41,169 nucleotides of DNA from Methylobacterium pseudosasicola (lineage in GTDB: Bacteria > Pseudomonadota > Alphaproteobacteria > Rhizobiales > Beijerinckiaceae), in contig NZ_FOTK01000044.1 of NCBI RefSeq assembly GCF_900114535.1, positions 1-41,169 of the forward strand. Direction: 5' to 3'. Shown here in pieces: positions 34,742-41,169 of this stretch (the stretch's first letter is position 1; every line of letters starts with the position of its first letter). The position numbers were made by a program, and so were the translations under genes. The notes under the pieces are model-generated. The model ran no database searches. It was not told the DNA's origin and saw only the letters and a list, made by a program, of their open reading frames with translations.

Positions 34742-35474
34742 GGTGACGCTCCCCGAGATAGGCCGTGATGACGCCGTCGTCCCGCACCACCTCGGCCGGC
34801 AGGCCCTGGGCCAGAACGCTGCCGAGGTGGAGCACCACGGCCCGGTCGACGAGCGGCATCACCACCTCCATCACGTGCTCGACCATGATCACGGTCACGC
34901 CCGTGGCCGCCACGCGCCGGATCAGCGCGACGCCGGCCTTGGCCTCGGAGGGAGTGAGGCCGGTGAGCACCTCGTCGAGGAGGAGCAGGCGCGGGCCGGT
35001 GGCGAGCGCGCGGGCCACCTCCAGGCGGCGCTTCTCGGGCGGCGTCAACTCGCCGGCCACCGCCTCGGCACGGTGGGTCAGTTCGACGCGTTCCAGGGTG
35101 TCCAGGGCGGCGCGGCGGGCGGACGCGGCGGTGCGGTGGCGGGCGAGCGCGCCGACCGTGACGTTCTCCAGGACGTTCATCGAGTCGAAGGAGCGTGGCA
35201 CTTGGAAGGTGCGTGCGATGCCCCGGCGGCAGCGCTCGGCGGGCGGCAATCTGGTGATGTCGGCCCCCTCGAACAGGATGCGCCCTTTGCTCGGGCGGTA
35301 GACACCCGAGATCAGGTTGAACAGGGTCGACTTGCCGGCCCCGTTCGGGCCGATCAGCCCCAGGATCTCGCCTCCGCGCACGTCGAGGGTCACGTCGCGG
35401 TTGGCGACGAGGCCGCCAAAGGCCAGCGTCACGTCGTCGACGCGCAGGATCGGGTCGCTCGGGTCCGCGCTCAC
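34731..35474 (-). CDS. livG: Branched-chain-type ABC transporter ATPase (LivG)
   Basis: The 247-residue ATPase has Walker A GPNGAGKST (42-50), ARTFQVPRSFDSMNVLENV (Q-loop region) and Walker B LLLLDEVLTGLTPSE. The ABC signature is unusual: ELTPPEKRRLEVARAL instead of LSxGQ. Degenerate signatures of this kind occur in some LivG paralogues, with LivF supplying the canonical one. The start is GTG (35474) with a strong GGAGG nine bases upstream. The gene is four bases after livM. Confidence 0.93.
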
Positions 35475-35478
35475 GGGT

Positions 35479-36519
35479 TCACACCTCCTCGTTGCGCGCG
35501 GCGCGCGTACGCTTGAACAGGCTGAGCACGCCCTCGGGGCGGGCGATCGCCACGACCATCACGAGGCCACCGTAAAAGATCAGATCGATGCCATTGCCGG
35601 TGCCGCCGAGATAGGAGCGGCTGATCTCGGTGATCGGGATGAGGATCGCCGCACCCACGAGCGCGCCCCACAGGGTCCCGACGCCGCCGAGCACGGCGGG
35701 CAGCGCGAAAAGCAGGGAGAAGCGGAAGCTCATCACGCTCTCGGGATCGATATACGAGACGTAGGACGCGTAGAGCCCACCGCCGACAGCCGTGAAGAAG
35801 GCGGAGATCGCCGCCGCAGCCATCTTGGACCGGAACACCTCGACGCCGAGGCTCTGGGCGGCAGCCGGGTCATCCTTGACCGCGCGCCAGCCATAGCCCC
35901 ACCGCGATTCGGCGACGACGAAGGTGACGAGCCAGGTCGCGACGAACAGGCCGAGGGCCAGATGGGCGTACGGGATCTTGTCCCGGGCGAACTGGAGGGT
36001 CGCCCAGCTGTCCGGATTGAACGGCCACTGCACGCCCATCGCCCCGCCCACGAAATCCCAGTTCTGCACGAGCAGCAGCCCGGCTTCGGCGATGACGATG
36101 GTTGCTATCGAGAAGTAATGACCGCCGAGACGGAAGCAGGGCCACCCGATGGCGAGGGCCACCGAAGCCGCGAGCACCGCGCCGAGCCCGAGGCCCAACC
36201 ACGGCGACACGCCGTAATTCACGAACAGGATGCTGGTGGCGTAGGCGCCGATGCCGAAGTAGAGCGCGTGACCGAGAGAGATCTGTCCGCAATAGCCGCC
36301 CAGGATATTCCAGCTCTGCGACAGGGCCGCGTAGAGCAGGGTCAGGACCAGGACGTTCTGCAGGTAGACGTCCCGGATCGCGTAGGGCAGCGCGGCGAGG
36401 CCGGCGAAGACCAGCGCGCCGACGTAGAGGCTGCGGCGGCGCTTGACCGCGAAGCGCCGGTCAGCCTCGTCCAGGCTTGGGGAGATCGCCGGAGCTGCGA
36501 TCAGCGACGTGCCGGTCAT
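35479..36519 (-). CDS. livM: Branched-chain-type ABC transporter permease (LivM)
   Basis: The 346-residue membrane protein has about eight to ten hydrophobic segments and the LivM landmarks NILGGYCGQISLGHALYFGI, GGHYFSIATIVIAEAGL and RAVKDDPAAAQSLGVEVFRS (the ATPase-docking loop). It ends VVAIARPEGVLSLFKR. The start at 36519 is one base after the livH stop; an in-frame start at 36555 lies inside livH. Confidence 0.94.
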   Translation of the reverse strand: MTGTSLIAAPAISPSLDEADRRFAVKRRRSLYVGALVFAGLAALPYAIRDVYLQNVLVLTLLYAALSQSWNILGGYCGQISLGHALYFGIGAYATSILFVNYGVSPWLGLGLGAVLAASVALAIGWPCFRLGGHYFSIATIVIAEAGLLLVQNWDFVGGAMGVQWPFNPDSWATLQFARDKIPYAHLALGLFVATWLVTFVVAESRWGYGWRAVKDDPAAAQSLGVEVFRSKMAAAAISAFFTAVGGGLYASYVSYIDPESVMSFRFSLLFALPAVLGGVGTLWGALVGAAILIPITEISRSYLGGTGNGIDLIFYGGLVMVVAIARPEGVLSLFKRTRAARNEEV

Positions 36520-36520
36520 G

Positions 36521-37399
36521 TCAGAGCCTCCCGAACAGGCCCTGGGGCCGCACAAGAACCACGAGGAGGTAGAGGGCGTAGACGCCCACCGATTTCAGGG
36601 AGGGCGGCAGGACCAGCGTCGTCGCCGCTTCGACCAACCCGACGATCAGGCCCGCGGCCAGCGCGCCGAAGACGCTGCCGAAGCCGCCGAGCGCCACCGT
36701 GACGTAGGCGATCAGCGCGAAGGCGCCTCCGACGCCGGGATGGATGTAGTAGAACACGGTCAGCACGGCGCCCGCGAGGCCGACGAGCGCCGCACCGAGC
36801 CCCCAGCCGAGGGCGAAGATCCGGTTGCGGTCGATGCCGACTAGAGCGACGGCGCCCTGATCCTCGCGCGTCGCTTCCAGGGCCCGGCCGAAATCGGTCT
36901 GCGTCATCAGGAGGAACAGGCCGCCGAAAGCCGCCAGCGAGACGAGAGCTCCGAACACCTGCGGCCAGGGCAGGTAGACGCCACCGAGGTCGAGGGTTTT
37001 CCCGCCGAGCCAGGACACCTGGAGGCTGCGGTAATCCGGGGTGAACAGGTACTGCGCGACGCCCTGGAGCAGGATCGCCAGGCCGAAGGTCGCGAAGATC
37101 TGCACCATGCCCTGGTTGGCCTTGGCCCGCATCGCGAAGCGGACCACGCCGAGGTAGACTGTGCCGCCGAAGACGAACATCAGCGCGGCGACGAGCGGCA
37201 TCAGCACGATCGGATCGAGCCCGGACACGACAACGAGCCCGAAGGTCGCGTACACTGCCAGCATCAGGAATTCGCCGTGAGCGAAGTTCACCACATCCAT
37301 CAAGCCGAAGATCAGCGACAGGCCGACCGCGACGAGGCCGTAGATCAGCCCGGTAAGTAACCCGCTCGCCAGCACCTGCACGAGGGCTTGCATCGTCAT
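36521..37399 (-). CDS. livH: Branched-chain-type ABC transporter permease (LivH)
   Basis: The 292-residue permease has the LivH landmarks LASGLLTGLIYGLVAVGLSL, LMDVVNFAHGEFLMLAVYAT and ALEATREDQGAVALVGID, and ends LLVVLVRPQGLFGRL. Three close ATGs exist (37405, 37399, 37393); 37399 is chosen because GGGA lies eight bases before it, but 37405 is also possible. The long in-frame extension to 37516 is not LivH-like. Confidence 0.92.
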   Translation of the reverse strand: MTMQALVQVLASGLLTGLIYGLVAVGLSLIFGLMDVVNFAHGEFLMLAVYATFGLVVVSGLDPIVLMPLVAALMFVFGGTVYLGVVRFAMRAKANQGMVQIFATFGLAILLQGVAQYLFTPDYRSLQVSWLGGKTLDLGGVYLPWPQVFGALVSLAAFGGLFLLMTQTDFGRALEATREDQGAVALVGIDRNRIFALGWGLGAALVGLAGAVLTVFYYIHPGVGGAFALIAYVTVALGGFGSVFGALAAGLIVGLVEAATTLVLPPSLKSVGVYALYLLVVLVRPQGLFGRL

Positions 37400-37516
37400 C
37401 GGCATGATCCCGCGCAGGTCCGAGGAAGGGTTGATCGAGGGCTGATCGAGGTCACGCGCGGGCCCTCGCTCCGCGCGCGGGCAGCGGCAAGCATTCGCCG
37501 AGCGCGACCCGTCCAA

Positions 37517-38761
37517 TCAGGCGTTCATGGGCCAGATCGCAGGGGCAACGGCGGCGGATTCGGGGAACACCGTCACGAACTTGGTGCCGACGTACTGGAT
37601 CAGGACCGGCGTCGCGTCGGGGTTCTGGCCGCCCGCGTCGAAAACTACCTTTTTCCAGGGCATGATCGTGCGCGTGCCGGGAATGTCGGTCGCGGCGAGC
37701 GCCGCGCGCAGCTTGGCGCCGTCGGTCGAACCGGCCCGGTTGAGAGCATCCGCGAGCAGGAGCATCGCCGTGAACTGGCGCGAGGTGTTGTCGTTCAGGT
37801 CTCGATCGGCGCGCTTCTCGAACATCTCGTTGACGATGCCGACCGAGGGACGCTTAGCGGCGAGATCAAGGGAGAAGCTCGCGCGCGAGATCAAGCCCTG
37901 GAGCTTGTCGCCGACCGCGTCGTAGACGGATTTCTCGGAGAATCCCGCCGCCTGGGCGATGATGGCCTTCGGCTTGTAGCCGAGTTCGCCCATCGTCTTG
38001 GTGAGCAGGATGGCGTCGTTGGTGTAGCAGGTCGGCAGCAACACGTCGGCACCCGCGGATTTGAGCGCCTGCACTTCGGCGGTCAGCGAGGGCGAGTTGC
38101 TCTTGTACTTCACGTCCGCGGCGATCTTGTAGCCGCGCTCGTTCGCGAGCTTGCGCTGCACATTGGATGAGTCGATGCCGTAGATTGTGTCCTCGTAGAA
38201 CAGGGAGATCGAGTCGATCGCCTTGCCCTGCTTGCGCAGGCCGTCCATGAAATCGAACATTGCCGCCGAGAACATCTCGTCGTTGGCGGCCGGCCGGAAG
38301 AAGTACTTCAGGTTCCGTCGGCTCAGGCTCGGCGAGGAAGAATCGGCGCAGACGAAGGGCACGCCGTAGCGCTCGCACACCGCGCTCACGGTGGCCGAGA
38401 CGCTGGACTGATAGGCGCCGACGATCGCGACGACCTTGTCCTGGGTGATCAGGCGCTCCGCCTCGGCGCGGCCCTTCTGCGGGTCGCCCTGGTGGTCGGC
38501 GATGACGAGGCGGATCTTGGCGCCGCCGAGCCCTTCGAGGCCGGCGCCCTTGGCGGCGGGCAGGTCGAGGTCGTGGCTCTCGTTGATGACGTCGAGCGCC
38601 GTCTCGAAGGCGCGGCGGGCATCGACGCCGTTCTGGGCGCTGGCGCCGGACAGGGCGTACAGCACGCCGACAACCACCTCGTCGGCGGCCGTCGCGCGCT
38701 GGGACTTGAGGCCCGCGAGCGCCAGGGCGCCAGCGGCCAGAACTTCGCGACGACGCAGCAT
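37517..38761 (-). CDS. Branched-chain-type ABC transporter, periplasmic binding protein
   Basis: The 414-residue protein has a signal peptide with twin arginines (MLRRREVLAAGALALAGLK, cleavage near ATA-AD), which suggests Tat export. The mature part is a Peripla_BP_6 fold: EVVVGVLYALSGASAQNGVD, AIVGAYQSSVSATVSAVCER, GVPFVCADSSSPSLSRR, and GADVLLPTCYTNDAILLTKT. It delivers the ligand to LivHMGF. Binding proteins of this branch take branched-chain amino acids, amides, urea or aromatic acids; in this operon D-glutamate, 5-oxoproline or a related lactam is the obvious hypothesis. Confidence 0.93.
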   Translation of the reverse strand: MLRRREVLAAGALALAGLKSQRATAADEVVVGVLYALSGASAQNGVDARRAFETALDVINESHDLDLPAAKGAGLEGLGGAKIRLVIADHQGDPQKGRAEAERLITQDKVVAIVGAYQSSVSATVSAVCERYGVPFVCADSSSPSLSRRNLKYFFRPAANDEMFSAAMFDFMDGLRKQGKAIDSISLFYEDTIYGIDSSNVQRKLANERGYKIAADVKYKSNSPSLTAEVQALKSAGADVLLPTCYTNDAILLTKTMGELGYKPKAIIAQAAGFSEKSVYDAVGDKLQGLISRASFSLDLAAKRPSVGIVNEMFEKRADRDLNDNTSRQFTAMLLLADALNRAGSTDGAKLRAALAATDIPGTRTIMPWKKVVFDAGGQNPDATPVLIQYVGTKFVTVFPESAAVAPAIWPMNA

Positions 38762-38801
38762 GGGGCGTTCTCCATCAGGTACGGGAACCGCAATGCGGGA
38801 T

Positions 38802-39626
38802 TCACGCCATCGCGAATTCGGCATTGAGCCGATCGGTGATGAGCATGCAGCCCGGCGCGTGGGTGATGGCGAAGTCCGGGCGGGCCGACGCGATCACCGA
38901 TTGGGGGGTGACGCCGCAGGCCCAGAAGACCGGGATCTCGTCGGCGCCCACCCGCACCGGGTCGCCGTAATCGGGGGCGCCAAGGTCGCGGATGCCGATC
39001 AGGTCCGGCCGGGCGAGATGGACGGGCGCACCGTGGACCCGGGGATAGCGGGCGGTGATCTCTACCGCGCGGATCGCCTGCGCCGGGGTGAGCGGACGCA
39101 TCGAGACCACCATCTGCCCGGCGAACGGCCCGGCCGGGACGCAAGGGATGCTCGTCCGGTACATCGGTACGCGCACGCCCATCTCGACGTGGCGCAGGGG
39201 CAGTCCGCCCTCGACCAGGGCCGCCTCGAACGAGAACGAGCAGCCGATGACGAAGGCTACGAGGTCGTCGCGCCAGAGATCGGCGACCTCCGTCCGCTCC
39301 CCGACCACCGCGCCATTGCGCCAGATGCGGTAGCCGGGCACGTCGGTGGCGAGGTCGAGGTCGAGACCGAGGTCCGGGATCGCGCGGCTGCCGGGGCGCG
39401 ACTCGCCGATCACCGGGCAGGATTTCGGGTTGCGCTCGGCGAACAGGCGGAAGTCATCGGCCAGTCGCTCGGGGAAGACCGCGAGATTTCCCTGGACGTA
39501 GCCGTCCGCGACGCCCGCCGTGCTGCCGGGGATCGTCCCATCGCGGCAGGCGAGCCGGCCCTCAAGGCCGGTCCAACTCGCTCGAACCGTCGGATCGCTC
39601 GCGGACATCATCGCCGTTGACGCCAT
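38802..39626 (-). CDS. DUF1445 family protein (putative hydro-lyase / D-glutamate cyclase-like)
   Basis: The 274-residue protein fits the DUF1445 family in length and blocks: GYVQGNLAVFPERLADDF, CPVIGESRPGS, FVIGCSFSFEAALVEGGLPL, and IPVFWACGVTPQSVI. A eukaryotic member is known as D-glutamate cyclase, turning D-glutamate into 5-oxo-D-proline. That fits the PxpABC genes at the far end of this operon, with the caveat that PxpABC is known for 5-oxo-L-proline. The start at 39626 has GAGG six bases upstream. It is the first gene of the operon, 93 bp below the LysR stop and behind a LysR-type box. Confidence 0.85.
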   Translation of the reverse strand: MASTAMMSASDPTVRASWTGLEGRLACRDGTIPGSTAGVADGYVQGNLAVFPERLADDFRLFAERNPKSCPVIGESRPGSRAIPDLGLDLDLATDVPGYRIWRNGAVVGERTEVADLWRDDLVAFVIGCSFSFEAALVEGGLPLRHVEMGVRVPMYRTSIPCVPAGPFAGQMVVSMRPLTPAQAIRAVEITARYPRVHGAPVHLARPDLIGIRDLGAPDYGDPVRVGADEIPVFWACGVTPQSVIASARPDFAITHAPGCMLITDRLNAEFAMA

Positions 39627-39705
39627 CACCGACCTCTTCTGCCTTCGTATGCGGCAAGCCTATCTGACGGGCACGTGACGTCGAATTATCTTTTATCATC
39701 GGTAT

Positions 39706-39724
39706 CCATAAGTCCGGCTTATGG
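39706..39724. promoter_or_regulatory. LysR-type box: CCATAAG-N5-CTTATGG
   Basis: A perfect 7-bp inverted repeat with five-base spacer, containing T-N11-A (T39709, A39721) in the ATAAG-N5-CTTAT arrangement typical of LysR recognition sites. It overlaps the LysR stop codon and lies 80 bp upstream of the DUF1445 start. The most direct reading is activation of the DUF1445-Liv-Pxp operon by the adjacent LysR protein. A terminator role is less likely without a T-run. Confidence 0.6.
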
Positions 39725-40615
39725 ACAGTTGCACCAGTCGGCGGCGATGCTGCGCGCGATCTCGGCGGCGGCCGCGGCGAGACGGTTATCCGGCACGTTC
39801 TCGTAGGTTGCGGTGAAATCGATATCCGGAAGACGGACAGTCGTGTCGACGACGCGCAGACGCCCGTCCGCCAACTCGGCGCGCACGGTCTCGGCCGGGA
39901 TCACTCCGACGCCGATGCCCTCTACTGCCATCCGTACGATCGTCGAGAGTGACGCGCTGCTGTAGAGCCGCGGCGGCGGTAGATTCGAGCGAGCTAGGAG
40001 CTCGCGCAGCTGAGCATAGGGATTGGTGTTGCGCGGATAGGTGATCACGGGATGCCGGACCAGTTCGGCCAAGCCGATCTCGCCGTCTCCGAAATCGAGG
40101 CTCGGCGCGGCGATCCAGGCGATCGAGAACCGGCAGAGCGGGAGATTGATGAGTTCCGGCGCCGTGATAGGTCCGACGAGGAAGGCGAGGTCGAGTTCGT
40201 GGCGTGCCAGCGCGTCGCGCATGTTCGGCGAGACATCGACCGAGAGGTCCACGGCCACGCCGGGATAGGTCCGGCTCATCGCCTCGATGAACTGCATGAG
40301 CCATGTGTGGACCAGGGTCTCCGATGCGCCGAGCCGCAGCACACCGGTCGTCGCCGCGGGATTGGCGACGGCGCCCATCATCTCGGTGCGCAGGCGCAGG
40401 AAGCGCTCGGCATAGCTCAGGAGTTCACGGCCCTTGGGCGTGAGGACGACGGCACGGGCGCCGCGCTCGAACAGCGGCAGGCCGAACTCTCGTTCCAACG
40501 CGGCGATACGCTGCGAGACCCCGGGCTGCGTCATGTTCAATCGCTCGGCCGCACGGCTGAAGCTGCCGAGGGTGGCGGCCCAGTAATAGACGTCGAGGCT
40601 TTTGAAGTCCGGCAT
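39719..40615 (-). CDS. LysR family transcriptional regulator
   Basis: The 298-residue protein has the N-terminal HTH (LDVYYWAATLGSFSRAAERL, then MTQPGVSQRIAALEREFGLP, LFERGARAVVLTPKG) and a LysR substrate domain (about 88-295: GVLRLGASETLVHTW, ELDLAFLVGPI). The start at 40615 (MPDFKSLDVYYW) matches the family; an in-frame start at 40768 is not supported. It lies in the same direction as, and just before, the DUF1445-Liv-Pxp operon. Its target site is probably the box at 39706-39724. Confidence 0.9.
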   Translation of the reverse strand: MPDFKSLDVYYWAATLGSFSRAAERLNMTQPGVSQRIAALEREFGLPLFERGARAVVLTPKGRELLSYAERFLRLRTEMMGAVANPAATTGVLRLGASETLVHTWLMQFIEAMSRTYPGVAVDLSVDVSPNMRDALARHELDLAFLVGPITAPELINLPLCRFSIAWIAAPSLDFGDGEIGLAELVRHPVITYPRNTNPYAQLRELLARSNLPPPRLYSSASLSTIVRMAVEGIGVGVIPAETVRAELADGRLRVVDTTVRLPDIDFTATYENVPDNRLAAAAAEIARSIAADWCNCP

Positions 40616-40986
40616 GGCGCTCCGGATGCAGGGCGTGGGCCGTTCAGGATAGGCACCAAACGCTCGGGTACGATGACATACCCGTGTCGTCGGCCTGTCT
40701 ATGGAGTCGCTCCCGCGACGACGGGCCCAATCATTGCGACCGACGTGACCGATCTGCCGCCGGACCAATCAATCGGCCGCAAAGTCCTCTCGATACTGCC
40801 ACCCGTACGGTGGGGAGCCGCGTCGGCAAGGCCTCACTTGCGATCCAGACATTCGGGACGGAAGCAGCAGCGGTCTGCCTTTCACTAACTCACCCAGCTG
40901 GCGCCGCTACAGCTGCCGGCACGTGCTCTTCGAATCAACGTTGGCCACCATTTCAGACCGTAACGTCGGAGACACGGGCAAACTTA
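40616..40986. other. Intergenic region between LysR and the IS5-type element
   Basis: No gene is supported in these 370 bp; the + strand frames lack family similarity. A palindrome at 40665-40684 is listed separately. Confidence 0.5.
40665..40684. promoter_or_regulatory. Inverted repeat CGGGTA-N8-TACCCG upstream of LysR
   Basis: A perfect 6-bp inverted repeat with eight-base spacer, about 50-70 bp upstream of the LysR ATG (40615). It may be an autoregulatory site. It does not match the T-N11-A pattern of the box downstream of the gene, so a different protein could bind. Confidence 0.3.
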
Positions 40987-41169
40987 GAGCCTGTTTGAGC
41001 CATTGCTCTCAAGCCAGATTGTTGAGTGCGCGGGCAGCCATAAGGCTGGCGAGGCGGGCGAGACGGCTCGTGGCGACATCCAGGCGGCCGGCGCGCTCGC
41101 GCAGCAGGCCGCCCCAGCGGCCGAGCCAGCCGAAGGTGCGCTCGACCACCCGGCGCCGCTCCAGCACGA
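40987..41169 (-). mobile_element. End of an IS5/IS427-type insertion sequence
   Basis: The 3' end of a transposase gene (stop at 41009-41011) is followed by a short tail starting GAGCCTGTTTGA at 40987, which resembles the terminal repeats of IS427-group elements. The other end lies outside the window, so the exact boundary and target duplication cannot be checked. Confidence 0.6.
41009..41169 (-). CDS. IS5-type transposase, C-terminal fragment (5' end outside window)
   Basis: The frame runs off the window edge and encodes the last 52 residues: VLERRRVVERTFGWLGRW, GGLLRERAGRLDVATSRLAR, and LASLMAARALNNLA. The ERTFGWL block holds the last catalytic Glu (RRRVVE or the following RTF context) of the DDE domain in the IS427 group. 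The stretch is too short for the predicted frames to have listed it, but codon use and motif are clear. Confidence 0.8.
   Translation of the reverse strand, partial: VLERRRVVERTFGWLGRWGGLLRERAGRLDVATSRLARLASLMAARALNNLA

Overview
The window (about 41 kb, high GC) reads as chromosome or large-replicon DNA of an alphaproteobacterium, most likely a Methylobacterium-like member of the Hyphomicrobiales/Rhizobiales. The basis is the GC-rich codon use, the alphaproteobacterial GroEL sequence, the very large number of ABC importers for nitrogenous compounds, and the IS630- and IS5-type transposase ends at the two edges. The genus is an inference. No rRNA, tRNA, CRISPR array or phage genes were seen.

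Region A (1-7522, + strand) is a stress-type block with decaying genes. After the 3' end of an IS630 transposase come a bacterial eRF1-like (baeRF) protein, an Old Yellow Enzyme gene broken by one in-frame TAG, a membrane-anchored PRC-barrel protein, groES-groEL, and a TMEM175-type channel. The groES frame is also cut by an in-frame TAG just before the conserved C-terminal strand, so the last ten codons remain visible but lie beyond the stop. FNR/FixK-like TGA-N6-TCA palindromes lie upstream of the baeRF and PRC-barrel genes. The block ends in a headless Lrp/AsnC remnant with an in-frame TAA.

Region B (7536-18055) is catabolic. It holds a cytosine-deaminase-type amidohydrolase overlapping a LysR gene; then a 3-hydroxyisobutyrate-dehydrogenase-like enzyme, an aldehyde dehydrogenase and a DUF3100 membrane protein; then a divergent XRE-cupin regulator facing a polar amino acid ABC importer and a DadA/PuuB-type FAD oxidase. 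Two identical-type operators (TTCA-N6-TGAA, 50 bp apart) sit in the divergent promoter. A decayed LLM flavin monooxygenase 3' end (18401-18742) separates this from region C.

Region C (18711-30945, all - strand) looks like one ten-gene operon: oligopeptide-type ABC importer (binding protein, two permeases, fused double ATPase), class III aminotransferase, amidase, APH-type kinase, a second class III PLP enzyme of the phospho-lyase type, a GntR/FCD regulator and a 2-hydroxyacid dehydrogenase. The inferred logic is uptake of an amide or peptide conjugate, hydrolysis, phosphorylation of a hydroxylated amine, elimination of phosphate and ammonia, and reduction or transamination of the products. 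The substrate is unknown.

Region D (31489-40615, - strand) has a LysR regulator followed by a D-glutamate-cyclase-like protein (DUF1445), a complete branched-chain-type ABC importer (binding protein, LivH, LivM, LivG, LivF) and the 5-oxoprolinase subunits PxpA, PxpB and PxpC. This is a coherent candidate system for import and use of D-glutamate, 5-oxoproline or a related cyclic amide. A palindromic LysR-type box (T-N11-A) lies between the regulator and the operon. The window closes in the 3' end of an IS5/IS427-type transposase.
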